Positions 16,806-25,345 of a stretch of DNA of 32,247 nt are shown piece by piece. The notes under the pieces were generated by a model. The model had not been told where the DNA came from, did not search any database, and saw only the letters and a program-made list of their open reading frames with translations. Each line of letters starts with the position of its first letter. Position 1 is the first letter of the stretch. The DNA comes from JAITVM01 sp031551135 (GTDB lineage: Bacteria; Bacillota; Clostridia; Lachnospirales; JAITVM01), in the NCBI GenBank assembly GCA_031551135.1, contig JAVBOA010000053.1, forward strand, positions 1-32,247. Direction: 5' to 3'. The position numbers and the translations under genes were made by a program.

Positions 16806-18812
16806 ATGATTTTGAATATGAGCATTACTGCGTCTTATGCGATTATCATTGTTTTGGTCTTGCGAATCTTTATGAAAAAAATGCCGAAAATTTATTCTTA
16901 TTTATTATGGTTCGTTGTTCTCTTTAGATTGCTTTGTCCGATATCTTTTATTTCGGGAATATCTTTTTTGAACGCCACAAATGCTGAAAATACGGAATAT
17001 ATTCCGCAGGATATTTCTATGCAGCAAGTGCCGCAAATAAATTCAGGCATCCTTGGCTTTGATAATTTAATAAATCCCGTTTTGCCGAAACCCGAACAGG
17101 CGGCTTCGATAAATCCGCTGCAAGTTGTGGAATTTGTTCTTCAAATTCTTTGGGTCTCCGGAGTTTCGATTATGCTTCTGTATGCCGTGATTTCGTATTT
17201 CTTATTATTTCGCAAGTTAAGAAATTTCAAGCAGATAGAAGAAAATATTTATGAAGGGAAAAATTTTGATACGGCTTTTGTTTTTGGAATTTTTAAACCT
17301 AAAATATTTCTACCCGATTGGATAGAGGAATCCGAGCGTGAATATATCATTATGCATGAAAAAATCCATATAAAACGTTTTGACCATATTGTAAAAATCA
17401 TTGCGTATATCGCGCTTTCGATTCATTTTTTCAATCCGCTTGTGTGGCTTGCGTATGTATTGATGGCGAAAGATATGGAAATGTCCTGTGACGAGGCTGT
17501 GATAAAAAAAATCGGAGCGAATATCAAAAAAGATTATTCCGATTCACTTTTGAGCATAGCGATAAAAAGAAAGATTTTTGGAATTTCTCCGATCATGTTC
17601 GGGGAATCAAATATAAAATCCCGCATTAAAAATGTTTTGAATTACAAAAGTCCGAAAATAATTGTTTCGGCATTGCTTTTTACTTTGATTACCGTTTGCG
17701 GCTTTTCTTTGCTTTCTAATCCGATTGATAAAAGCATTCGTATCCCTTTGGAAAAATTTGAAGCCGAAATAATCGCTCCGGCTTTTTGGAAGGACAGATA
17801 TTCAGTCGAATACAATGAAAACTCGAGCAATTATATCGTTTCGCAAAAAGACGGCGGTGTTTTATTTTTCTTAACACGCGAAAAAGGTGATTTGAAAAGC
17901 GTGCCGTCTGAATGGATATTGGGAGCTTATCCGGGACTGAAACGTGTGATTTATCGGAATAATTATTCATATGTTTTCAACACTCCGACGGATGTTCAAG
18001 CACCGATAGAAAATGGCGAAGCGGCGGTAAAAGAATATTCGAATATGTACGAATCGTTAAATTATATTATGGGGAGATTCAAAACGACTTCTGATTCACT
18101 GCCGCCTGTGAAAAACGAAGGATTTATATCTGTCGGTAATTCTGAATTTATTATGGAAGTGCCAAAAGATTTTGAATTGAAGCTTTCGGAAGACCGTAAA
18201 ATGTTATGGCATCTTTTGAAAAACGGAAAAGAAGCCGGAATTTTAGAATTTGTTGAATATTTCAGCGAGGAGAAAACGGATTCGAAAACGACATATATTA
18301 AATTTGATGAGAATTTTATAAAATTGCGTTTCAATGTATATGACAATTCTGTTTCCGAAGAATTATTTAATAAAATGAAAGACAGCATTGAATTGACCGG
18401 TCATGGATTTTTCAGCGGCGTTGATGTTTTAGCACTTGCAAAAAGATACGAGCAATTAGGCGCAGAAAGAATTATTTGCGAAATTGTTAATTTTGAAATC
18501 GGTGAAACAAACGGATACCGGAGGCCAATGTTTATAAATGCAAAAATAAAAAAATTAACTACAGATGCTCAAGGAAATCAAAAGCTAACAGATACGGGCG
18601 AAATTAAAAAATTCTCGATTGAAAATACTTTCCCAACTAATCTTTTGATGTCTCCGCCGGATTTCAAAGAATTTGATTATTGGACGATTAACCCTTTGGA
18701 AAATTATGTTGATGAAAATGGAAAACTTCCATCGCCGTTTGATAAGCAGAATTATTTCTTTATCGTCTCTAAAAATGAAGTCAAAGTAATACTTTCCAGC
18801 GGAATTTCATAA
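16806..18812 (+). CDS. BlaR1/MecR1-like M56 membrane metallopeptidase with unfamiliar sensor domain
   Basis: 668 aa. N-terminal membrane segments (about 5-22, 29-47, 107-130), then the zinc peptidase: HEKIH at residues 184-188 and the third ligand in EMSCDE (E225), another membrane segment near 200-220 and one at 285-302. The C-terminal 365 residues should lie outside. Classical BlaR1 has a penicillin-binding domain there with SxxK and KTG motifs; I see neither, so the signal is probably not a beta-lactam. Part of it (GFISVGNSEFIMEVPKDFEL onward) looks like a lipoprotein-type beta domain. The start is ATG at 16806 with AAAGGCGGTGA upstream. Works with the repressor gene 1 nt upstream. Confidence 0.88.
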   Translation: MILNMSITASYAIIIVLVLRIFMKKMPKIYSYLLWFVVLFRLLCPISFISGISFLNATNAENTEYIPQDISMQQVPQINSGILGFDNLINPVLPKPEQAASINPLQVVEFVLQILWVSGVSIMLLYAVISYFLLFRKLRNFKQIEENIYEGKNFDTAFVFGIFKPKIFLPDWIEESEREYIIMHEKIHIKRFDHIVKIIAYIALSIHFFNPLVWLAYVLMAKDMEMSCDEAVIKKIGANIKKDYSDSLLSIAIKRKIFGISPIMFGESNIKSRIKNVLNYKSPKIIVSALLFTLITVCGFSLLSNPIDKSIRIPLEKFEAEIIAPAFWKDRYSVEYNENSSNYIVSQKDGGVLFFLTREKGDLKSVPSEWILGAYPGLKRVIYRNNYSYVFNTPTDVQAPIENGEAAVKEYSNMYESLNYIMGRFKTTSDSLPPVKNEGFISVGNSEFIMEVPKDFELKLSEDRKMLWHLLKNGKEAGILEFVEYFSEEKTDSKTTYIKFDENFIKLRFNVYDNSVSEELFNKMKDSIELTGHGFFSGVDVLALAKRYEQLGAERIICEIVNFEIGETNGYRRPMFINAKIKKLTTDAQGNQKLTDTGEIKKFSIENTFPTNLLMSPPDFKEFDYWTINPLENYVDENGKLPSPFDKQNYFFIVSKNEVKVILSSGIS

Positions 18813-18826
18813 AAATTTTCTCTTAT

Positions 18827-18855
18827 GCACTCGGAATACCGGGTGCTTTTTTTTA
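18827..18855 (+). terminator. terminator of the BlaI/M56 operon
   Basis: Eight-pair stem GCACTCGG / CCGGGTGC (one T-G pair) with a 4-nt loop, followed by at least eight T. Confidence 0.85.
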
Positions 18856-18872
18856 TAAAAATTTTGATATTT

Positions 18873-18902
18873 TTGTCAGCTTTTTTAATTCTATGATATA
18901 CT
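18873..18902 (+). promoter_or_regulatory. promoter of the SLH-protein gene
   Basis: -35 TTGTCA (18873-18878), 18-bp spacer, -10 TATACT (18897-18902). About 95 nt of leader precede the TTG start. Confidence 0.55.
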
Positions 18903-19000
18903 GATTATATTGCATAGAATCTTTTATACACCCGTTTCGAAAAGGATCAAAGGAGAATTATACAAAAGGAATTGAAATCTCAGACTTGGAGGTTTTAAAA

Positions 19001-20137
19001 TTGAAAATCAAATTTTTTGGATATTTTATTTTTTGTGTACGCCGAATATTTCTGCAAATATTAATTGGGATTTTTTTGATACTCGCATTTAAAAATTATG
19101 TTTATGGAGCTTCCGAACCAAAGATTTTTGTAAGGATAGAATCTTTTGATAAAACAATCGCCGCGGATACGACGAACGCGTATACTTTTTTATCCGCAAT
19201 CGATAAAATAGCAAATGACAACGGCGTACAAATCGTGTTCAGCCAATCGGGGGCAAATGTTTCGATAAATTCTGTTGACGGAATAAAGAACGATATTTTC
19301 GAAGACGGCGACAAATGGCTTGGTTATGTTAAGCGAAATAATCTTATTTTAAGCCCGAATGATTTTTTAAACCAGAGCTTGAAAAATAATGATGAAGTAG
19401 TTCTTTATTATGGAAAACCGGAATTCACGCAAAGAGTTTCCGATATAAACATAAATGATAATAATGGAAAATTGACTATGATTATAAAAGTAAAGCTTTT
19501 TTCGGAAAATACGATTATAGAAAAAACTTTGAATAATGTAAAAATATATCTAACCGACCCCGAAGGACGGAACAAAATTTTGATTACCAATAATTCGGGA
19601 ACAGCCTTGACAACATTATATAAACTCGGCGTTTACTCCTATCTTTTTCAAGACAGCCGCTCGAATTCCTGCCCAAATGTCGTAAAAAGCGGACCGTTTT
19701 ATTATTTTCACGGACTTAGTGATTATTATAACGTGACCCGTGCGGAGGCCGCGGCGTTTATAGTTAATCAAATGCATTTGAAGAAAAACGGAAATACCGA
19801 AGTTTTTTTGGATGTGCAAAAAAATCATCCGTATTTTGAAGAAATCGAAATTGCCCTTTCGAATAAAATTATTTCGGGTTACGGCGACGGATATTTTCAT
19901 CCCGATGAAAAAATTAATTTAATGCAGTTTAGCGTAATGCTCTCGAATATTTTAGAGGACGATAATTTAAAAGCGGTAGAGGGAATTGATAGCTTGCCGC
20001 CTTGGGCAAAATCCCGTTTATCGAATGTAATTTATTATGGACTATTATCCGAAATAAATCTTAATTTTGACAGAAATATTTCCGGTGACGAGCTAATTAT
20101 TATTTACAAAAATCTCATCAAACGATTTCCCTTCTAA
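19001..20137 (+). CDS. exported DUF4430-like / S-layer-homology protein
   Basis: 378 aa. The signal peptide (about 1-38, ends VYGAS) is followed by a DUF4430-like beta-grasp region (about 40-145, with DGDKWLGYVKRNN and LKNNDEVVLYYG), a beta-rich linker, and SLH motifs from about 240 (VTRAEAAAFIVNQM; YFEEIEIALSNKIISGYGDG; PPWAKSRLSNVIYYGLL). SLH domains anchor proteins non-covalently to the cell-wall polysaccharide. The start is TTG at 19001 after TTGGAGG; the upstream TTG at 18986 is part of that site. The last five residues KRFPF and the stop lie inside repeat copy C, so the original C-terminus has been replaced or extended by the element. Function beyond surface attachment unknown. Confidence 0.8.
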   Translation: MKIKFFGYFIFCVRRIFLQILIGIFLILAFKNYVYGASEPKIFVRIESFDKTIAADTTNAYTFLSAIDKIANDNGVQIVFSQSGANVSINSVDGIKNDIFEDGDKWLGYVKRNNLILSPNDFLNQSLKNNDEVVLYYGKPEFTQRVSDININDNNGKLTMIIKVKLFSENTIIEKTLNNVKIYLTDPEGRNKILITNNSGTALTTLYKLGVYSYLFQDSRSNSCPNVVKSGPFYYFHGLSDYYNVTRAEAAAFIVNQMHLKKNGNTEVFLDVQKNHPYFEEIEIALSNKIISGYGDGYFHPDEKINLMQFSVMLSNILEDDNLKAVEGIDSLPPWAKSRLSNVIYYGLLSEINLNFDRNISGDELIIIYKNLIKRFPF

Positions 20138-20232
20138 AGAATAGAAAAAAATATTTCATTCCGCGCTTGGAGCGTTGCGCGGAACGCTTCGCTGTGAAAA
20201 TTTTTTTCTACACATTAAATGGGAAATAGTAT
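20120..20232 (+). repeat. full-length inverted-repeat element, copy C
   Basis: 113 bp. Right end GGGAAATAGTAT pairs with left end AAACGATTTCCC (10 of 12). Central hairpin TTCCGCGC / GCGCGGAA with a 10-nt loop, followed by CGCTTCGCTGTG. The left end overlaps the last six codons of the SLH gene and the right end lies 15 nt before the first possible ATG of the DtxR-type gene. Confidence 0.82.
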
Positions 20233-20265
20233 CAGTAAAAAAATAATATGAAAGTGATTGATTAT

Positions 20266-20652
20266 ATGATTCCAAAATCAAAAGTTTCACCCTCTTTAGA
20301 AGATTATTTGGAGACGATATTATTTTTGAGTCAGAAAAATGATGTTGTCCGTGTGACCGATATCGCCGAAGATATGAATATATCAAAACCAAGCGTCAAC
20401 AAAGCAATGAATCTGCTTAAATCAAAAAATCTTGTTTCCCACGAACATTACGGAACGATTTCTTTAACGCAGACCGGTTTGGAAATGGCTCAAAGCGTTG
20501 CTGCGCGGCATCATATTTTGAAACGGTTTTTGAAAGACCTTTTGGGAGTCGAAGAAAAAAAAGCGGAAGAAGAAGCCTGCTTGATAGAACATTCGATTTC
20601 TAAAGAAACCATCGACAAATTGAACGATTATTTGAATTCGGTTTTAAAATAA
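20266..20652 (+). CDS. DtxR/MntR-family metal-dependent regulator
   Basis: 128 aa from ATG 20266, chosen because GTGAT lies 7 nt upstream; ATG 20248 would add six residues (MKVIDY) but lacks a binding site. An N-terminal winged helix (SLEDYLETILFLSQKNDVVR, DIAEDMNISKPSVNKAMNLL) is followed by the dimerisation domain. The usual metal-site residues are there: D and E of SLEDYLE, H of ARHHILKRF, and E, E, H of EEEACLIEH, so binding of Mn(II) or Fe(II) is plausible. There is no C-terminal SH3-like domain, as in MntR. No metal transporter is nearby, so targets lie elsewhere. Repeat copy C occupies the upstream region, so it may be transcribed from the SLH-gene promoter. Confidence 0.87.
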   Translation: MIPKSKVSPSLEDYLETILFLSQKNDVVRVTDIAEDMNISKPSVNKAMNLLKSKNLVSHEHYGTISLTQTGLEMAQSVAARHHILKRFLKDLLGVEEKKAEEEACLIEHSISKETIDKLNDYLNSVLK

Positions 20653-20829
20653 TATGCGAATGATTTAATAAAAAATTCATTTTTGTTTTATTTTTAATTA
20701 AGTTTTGAGTTTTATAATGATAATATCATGATAGAAATTTAGAAATATTTTTTGGCACTTGTGTTCACAAGCACGAAATTTCTTCGTGAAATGTTATTGA
20801 AGCGATTTTTTATAAATTGCGATAGTTAC

Positions 20830-20857
20830 GCATATATTTATGGATATGCAAGGAGGT
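20830..20857 (+). promoter_or_regulatory. hairpin next to the ribosome binding site of the secreted-protein gene
   Basis: Stem GCATAT / ATATGC (20830-20835, 20844-20849) directly followed by AAGGAGGT (20850-20857). Two further small hairpins (CTTGTG-TT-CACAAG near 20758 and CACGAA / TTCGTG near 20771) precede it in the 210-bp leader. No known riboswitch is recognised. Confidence 0.35.
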
Positions 20858-20864
20858 AAGTATA

Positions 20865-21782
20865 ATGATTAAGAAAAATAAAATAATGACAACGGCGATT
20901 GGGCTTGTTGCCGGAACTTGCGTTTTCGCCTCAACAGCGATGATAGCACTTGCTAATAACTCGAATTACGAAGCCTATAAAAACGCTGTTTTCAATGTGG
21001 TTGAAGCGAAAAATATGACTATGACCATGAATGCCGAATTAAAAAGCAACGGCTCTGTTTGGAAATCGGAAGCTATTGAAAAACACGATGGAAATAAATT
21101 TTACAGCAATACAAAAAATTCTGAGCCCGGCTCGAAAACTACTGAATATGCTACGTATAATGATGGCGAAAGCCTGATTTCTTATCTAAACAATGAAATA
21201 ACTTACGAGAATCAGTTTGGTGAAAATTCTTACAGAAATGAACAAAATCTAACAGAAGCTCAAAGACGATTGGTTAATATTTTAATTGATACCGCAATGG
21301 GCGATTTGAAAAACTCTGTACTCAGCGAAGGCACTAAAATTTCTTTAAATATCGCAGAGAATCAAGTCCCTGTTTTAGCACAGACGATTTTGGATGTTAT
21401 AGCGGAATCGACCGAAGAAGACTCGGAAATGTTTGACAATCAAGATATCAGTATGATGGATATTTTCAAAGCGAAAGATATTTCTATAAAACAAGTTAAT
21501 TTTGAAGGCGATATCGATAACAATAATTTTGTTAAATATGCAAAAGGAAATATTGTATTAGGCGGAACAGTTTCCGGCGAATATAAAGAAATGACTGTAT
21601 CTCTTGATTTTAATATTAGTGATATCGGAACTACGTCAGTTGAAAAACCAGATATCAATGTATATTCCAAAGATTATTATAAATATGACGTTTCTCCGGA
21701 TGGAACAATGAAAAATATTGAATTTACCGAAAACGGCGACAGAATTATAACAATAGAAAAACCGGAAAATTCGGACAATTAA
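20865..21782 (+). CDS. exported protein of unknown function, paralogue 1
   Basis: 305 aa with AAGGAGGT before the ATG. A signal peptide (about 1-31, ends ALANN) is followed by NNSNYEAYKNAVFNVVEAKN, shared almost exactly with the next gene. The mature part is beta-rich and acidic, without cysteines. I do not recognise a domain; similar proteins beginning with an SNYxxYK motif after the signal peptide are common in Clostridia. About 63-72 nt separate it from paralogue 2. Being followed by a Bcr-like ABC transporter and a two-component system suggests a cell-envelope role (inference). Confidence 0.7.
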   Translation: MIKKNKIMTTAIGLVAGTCVFASTAMIALANNSNYEAYKNAVFNVVEAKNMTMTMNAELKSNGSVWKSEAIEKHDGNKFYSNTKNSEPGSKTTEYATYNDGESLISYLNNEITYENQFGENSYRNEQNLTEAQRRLVNILIDTAMGDLKNSVLSEGTKISLNIAENQVPVLAQTILDVIAESTEEDSEMFDNQDISMMDIFKAKDISIKQVNFEGDIDNNNFVKYAKGNIVLGGTVSGEYKEMTVSLDFNISDIGTTSVEKPDINVYSKDYYKYDVSPDGTMKNIEFTENGDRIITIEKPENSDN

Positions 21783-21854
21783 AAAATTTTTACGTATTTA
21801 TTTACAGTAGTATTTTATGGAATGAAGAAAATTTAAATTAGAGAGGTGTACATT

Positions 21855-22661
21855 TTGAAAAGCAAAATAAAAATGGCGGCAATCGGGCTTGTTACCGGAA
21901 CACTCGTTTTTTCAACTACGGCTTTTGTGGCTCTGGCTAATAATTCCAATTACGACACTTATAAAAAAGGCATATTTAAACTTATAGAGTCAAACAATTA
22001 TACTTTTGAATTTGACGGCGCTTATAAATTTAAGGACGGCACATATTATGAGTACAAGCAAAAAGAAATGATTAATAAAGACAAACGTTTCAGTGAAAAT
22101 ACCGACATTATTAACGGGGAAGAAATTTCAAATTATTCCTATTACAATGGTCCTGATAGTTATATTGCTTATAAAGACAACGAGATTACCAGTCAATCTA
22201 CCACTTCTTACAGCTATGATTATGAGCCTTTGAAAGCGACAGAAGCTCAGAAAAAACTTTTTGAAATTGCTGTGGATTTATTTGTCGGAGATTTGAAAAA
22301 TAATCTAATCAGCGATGGAAAAACTGTAAGTATAGAGCTTACGGAGCATCAAATTCCGCAAATCGCTCACGCATTCTTTGATGTTATGAGAGAAGCCGCA
22401 GAGACCGAAATGGAATTTGATTACGACGGCGATGATCCAAGTCAACAAATGGTTACGAAGATGATGAAATTAATAAATACTCCTTCTGCTAAATTAAAAT
22501 CCGCTAGTTTTGAGGGCGAATTTGACGCTGAAGGATATGTAACAAAAGGTATTATTAAATTTTCAATCGTTACGGATACAGATTCGCTTGACTTTACATT
22601 AGACGGAAAAGCGTATGATATTGGAAACACAGTCGTGAACGTTCCTAAAACTGCTGAATAA
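21855..22661 (+). CDS. exported protein of unknown function, paralogue 2
   Basis: 268 aa, tandem paralogue of the preceding gene: shared signal region (AAIGLVTGTLVFSTTAFVAL against TAIGLVAGTCVFASTAMIAL), NNSNYxxYKxxxFxxxExxN, LTEAQRRLVNILIDTAMGDLKN against ATEAQKKLFEIAVDLFVGDL, and the pattern around QIPQIAHAFFDVM. The start is TTG at 21855 after GAGAGGTG; the GTG at 21846 is inside that site. It lacks the longer acidic tail of paralogue 1. The gene ends at a terminator, so the ABC genes downstream may have their own promoter. Confidence 0.7.
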   Translation: MKSKIKMAAIGLVTGTLVFSTTAFVALANNSNYDTYKKGIFKLIESNNYTFEFDGAYKFKDGTYYEYKQKEMINKDKRFSENTDIINGEEISNYSYYNGPDSYIAYKDNEITSQSTTSYSYDYEPLKATEAQKKLFEIAVDLFVGDLKNNLISDGKTVSIELTEHQIPQIAHAFFDVMREAAETEMEFDYDGDDPSQQMVTKMMKLINTPSAKLKSASFEGEFDAEGYVTKGIIKFSIVTDTDSLDFTLDGKAYDIGNTVVNVPKTAE

Positions 22662-22670
22662 AAATAGTAT

Positions 22671-22718
22671 AATCCGCTTTTGCGATAGCCAAAAAACTAA
22701 AGCGAAGCGGATTTTTTT
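22671..22718 (+). terminator. terminator after the paralogue pair
   Basis: Nine-bp stem AATCCGCTT / AAGCGGATT (22671-22679, 22705-22713) then a T-run. The preceding ten bases AAAATAGTAT equal one end of the repeat family. Confidence 0.8.
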
Positions 22719-22756
22719 GTTTTGTTAAAATCCAATCGAAAGGTAGAATCCTAAAA

Positions 22757-23473
22757 ATGGTTTTGGAAGTTAATAATATTACAAAATTATATAAGAAAAA
22801 CAGAGGAGCCGAAAAAGTTTCTTTTAATATTGGCGAGGGCGAAGTATTTGGGCTTTTGGGTCCCAACGGTTCGGGAAAAACAACGGTAATGAAGATTATA
22901 ACCGGACTTTTGCGCGCAAAAGAGGGAGAAGTAAAAATATTCGGTCACAATGTTGTGGAAGAAACGGCGGAGGCACTTGCGGATGTCGGTTCGCTTATCG
23001 AAGCTCCGGCAAGCATTAATTATATGTCTGCATACGATAATCTAAAAATAATTTCAAAATTCTACCCGAATTGTATGGATATCGACGAGGTTATCGAATT
23101 AGTCGGGCTTAATAACGCAAAAAAAGATAAGGTATCGAAATATTCGCTGGGTATGAAACAAAGAATGGGTATTGCTCTTGCGATTATGGGCAGACCAAAA
23201 TTGCTGATTCTGGACGAGCCGACGAATGGTCTAGATATCGAAGGAACGGTGGATATTCGAAACATGATTTCAAATTTGGCAAAAAATCAAAAAACTACGG
23301 TTTTGGTTTCCAGCCATCTTTCTGCCGAATTACAGCAAATGTGCTCAAAAGTCGGCGTTATGAAAGAAGGTAAATTATTGGAAACAGAATCTATGGATTA
23401 TGTTTTGGAGAATTTTCCAAGCTTGGAGGATTATTTTTTAGATACCGTTCGGAAAGCAAGAGGTGAAAATTAA
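22757..23473 (+). CDS. ABC transporter ATP-binding protein (BcrA-like)
   Basis: 238 aa. Walker A LLGPNGSGKTTVMK (about 34-47), signature YSLGMKQRMGIA (about 134), Walker B LLILDEPTNGLDIEG (about 154) and switch SSHL. The sequence style fits the bacitracin/lantibiotic (BcrA) group. AAAGGTAG precedes the ATG at a slightly long distance. The permease gene starts 2 nt after its stop. Together they probably expel or detoxify a membrane-active peptide and feed the two-component system downstream. Confidence 0.92.
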   Translation: MVLEVNNITKLYKKNRGAEKVSFNIGEGEVFGLLGPNGSGKTTVMKIITGLLRAKEGEVKIFGHNVVEETAEALADVGSLIEAPASINYMSAYDNLKIISKFYPNCMDIDEVIELVGLNNAKKDKVSKYSLGMKQRMGIALAIMGRPKLLILDEPTNGLDIEGTVDIRNMISNLAKNQKTTVLVSSHLSAELQQMCSKVGVMKEGKLLETESMDYVLENFPSLEDYFLDTVRKARGEN

Positions 23474-23474
23474 A

Positions 23475-24215
23475 ATGCTGATTAATTGTATAAGCTACGA
23501 ATTATCAAAAATAATGGCGCGTAAAAAATACATTGTAATCATTCTTTTGGAAGTTCTTTTTGTAATACTTTTCGGCTCTTTGAACTGGATGAGCTTTGAT
23601 ATACGCGGCATGGCCTTGAAAATAGATTTACCGAATTTATATTTTAATTTTCTGCCGATTCTTTCGACGCTTTTATTGCCTATAACAATTTTTATGATGG
23701 TTTCGGATTTAATATCAAACGAATTTGAAAACAGCACAATAAAAAATATCCTGCTGCGCCCGTCGAGCCGCCTTAATATTTATTTGGCCAAAAATATCGC
23801 AATCACGATTTACGCTTTTGTAAATCTAATGATAATTTATTTTGTTTCGCTGATTATAAAAATACTTTACACATTCTCTCTCGAAAGTGCTTTCGAAGGA
23901 TTTATTTCGTATGTAATAACTATTATACCAATTTTTACATTTGTATTGTTTTGTTCTATGATTGCATGTAAAATAAATTCATCATCTATGACAATGTTTA
24001 TTTTGCTGATGTGCTATTTGCTGATGACTTTTCTGTCGGCATATTCTTCGGCGATAAGATCGGTTTTATTTATTAATTATATCGGATTTTACAAATATTT
24101 TATCGGTAACACTCTGCCTATAAAATATATTTTAAATACATCTCTGCTTTTATTATCCAATATGCTGATATTTTTCGTTTTAGGTTTTCTTGGATTCGAT
24201 AATAGAGATGTGTAA
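23475..24215 (+). CDS. ABC-2-type permease (BcrB-like)
   Basis: 246 aa with six predicted membrane segments (near 20-40, 60-80, 105-130, 145-165, 175-195 and 222-242). ABC-2 features include the SNEFENSTIKNILLRPSSRL amphipathic loop that contacts the ATPase. ATG at 23475 has AGAGGTGA upstream; the GTG at 23463 lies within that site. Partner of the ATPase whose stop is 1 nt upstream. Confidence 0.87.
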   Translation: MLINCISYELSKIMARKKYIVIILLEVLFVILFGSLNWMSFDIRGMALKIDLPNLYFNFLPILSTLLLPITIFMMVSDLISNEFENSTIKNILLRPSSRLNIYLAKNIAITIYAFVNLMIIYFVSLIIKILYTFSLESAFEGFISYVITIIPIFTFVLFCSMIACKINSSSMTMFILLMCYLLMTFLSAYSSAIRSVLFINYIGFYKYFIGNTLPIKYILNTSLLLLSNMLIFFVLGFLGFDNRDV

Positions 24216-24274
24216 TAGTTTGCAATATTGCTGAAATAAGTGTTTCATTTTTAAGAAAAAAGCAGGTGATTTTT

Positions 24275-25345
24275 TTGTCAATACGCCGGCGGACGATTCT
24301 GTTTAATATAATTTTATTTATTTTGCCGACTTTTTTACTATTTTCATATTTTCGGACATTTGTAAATATTTCATCTGTCCCAAAAGGAATCGTGGCTTTG
24401 TTTTTGCTTTCGATTGCAGCTTCTATTATCGCGAATATTTTAATTACCATCTATTCGATAAAATCGATAAATGACCCGATAAAAATTTTGATTCACGCGA
24501 CAAGCGAAATAAAAAAAGGAAATCTGGATTATGTTATAAATTACGATTCTAAAGATGAATTTCATGATGTAATTAAAGAATATGACCAAATGCGCATAGA
24601 ATTAAAGAAGTCTATCGAGGAGATAAAATATTACAGCGAAGAAAAAAAGCAAATGACAGCCAGTATCGTTCATGATTTGAAAACGCCGATAGCGACGATT
24701 ATGGGCTATAGCAAAGCGCTGGTCGACGGAATACCGAAAACCGAAGAAAAAAAACTGCTCTATCTTACTACGATTCATGAAAAAGCAATGCATATTGATA
24801 AATTAGTGGATAATCTTTTTTTGCTTTCGAGAATCGAAAACGAAATATTTACTTTGGAATGTGAAAAAAGAAAAGTTTCTGAAATCGAAGAGTATATTCG
24901 AAATGTTAAAATTGACTTAATTGAACACGATATAGACTGCGAAATTATAAACCGCTGCGGCGAAGACACGGCCATTATTATCGACACCACGCAAATGGAA
25001 AGAGTTTTGCAAAATCTAATCGAAAACTCGATTAAATACAAAAGCTCGGAAAAATTATCGATTACTTTTGAATTTTGGGAAAAAGACGAAAGAGTTATTT
25101 TTAAAATTTCGGATAACGGAATCGGGCTTGCGGAAGGTCAGGAAGAAAAAATTTTCGAACGATTTTTCCGCACCGACAGCGCAAGGAATATTAAAGACGG
25201 CAACGGCTTGGGTTTGACCACGGTGAAGCAGATTATTGAGGCGCAAAAAGGCCGGATTTGGGCAAGGCGAAATTCCGGAAAAGGTTTGAGTGTTTTTATG
25301 TCTTTTTTAAAGGATGATTTTAGTGGAAAAAATACTTATAATTGA
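24275..25345 (+). CDS. sensor histidine kinase, short-loop intramembrane type
   Basis: 356 aa. Two membrane helices (about 8-26 and 38-61) are joined by only about 11 residues, so there is no extracellular sensor domain; such kinases (BceS-like) usually receive their signal from a partner ABC transporter, here encoded just upstream. A HAMP-like linker follows, then H-box SIVHDLKTPIATIMGYSKAL with H133, N-box LENSIKYKS, G1 DNGIGL, F-box FERFFR and G2 GNGLGLTTV. The start is TTG at 24275 after GCAGGTGAT; the GTG at 24266 is inside that site. The 3' end overlaps the response regulator gene by 23 bp. Confidence 0.92.
   Translation: MSIRRRTILFNIILFILPTFLLFSYFRTFVNISSVPKGIVALFLLSIAASIIANILITIYSIKSINDPIKILIHATSEIKKGNLDYVINYDSKDEFHDVIKEYDQMRIELKKSIEEIKYYSEEKKQMTASIVHDLKTPIATIMGYSKALVDGIPKTEEKKLLYLTTIHEKAMHIDKLVDNLFLLSRIENEIFTLECEKRKVSEIEEYIRNVKIDLIEHDIDCEIINRCGEDTAIIIDTTQMERVLQNLIENSIKYKSSEKLSITFEFWEKDERVIFKISDNGIGLAEGQEEKIFERFFRTDSARNIKDGNGLGLTTVKQIIEAQKGRIWARRNSGKGLSVFMSFLKDDFSGKNTYN

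Noticed and set aside
20653..20864. Riboswitch in the leader of paralogue 1
   Set aside because: Three small hairpins are visible but no conserved riboswitch motif; only the hairpin beside the binding site is listed.
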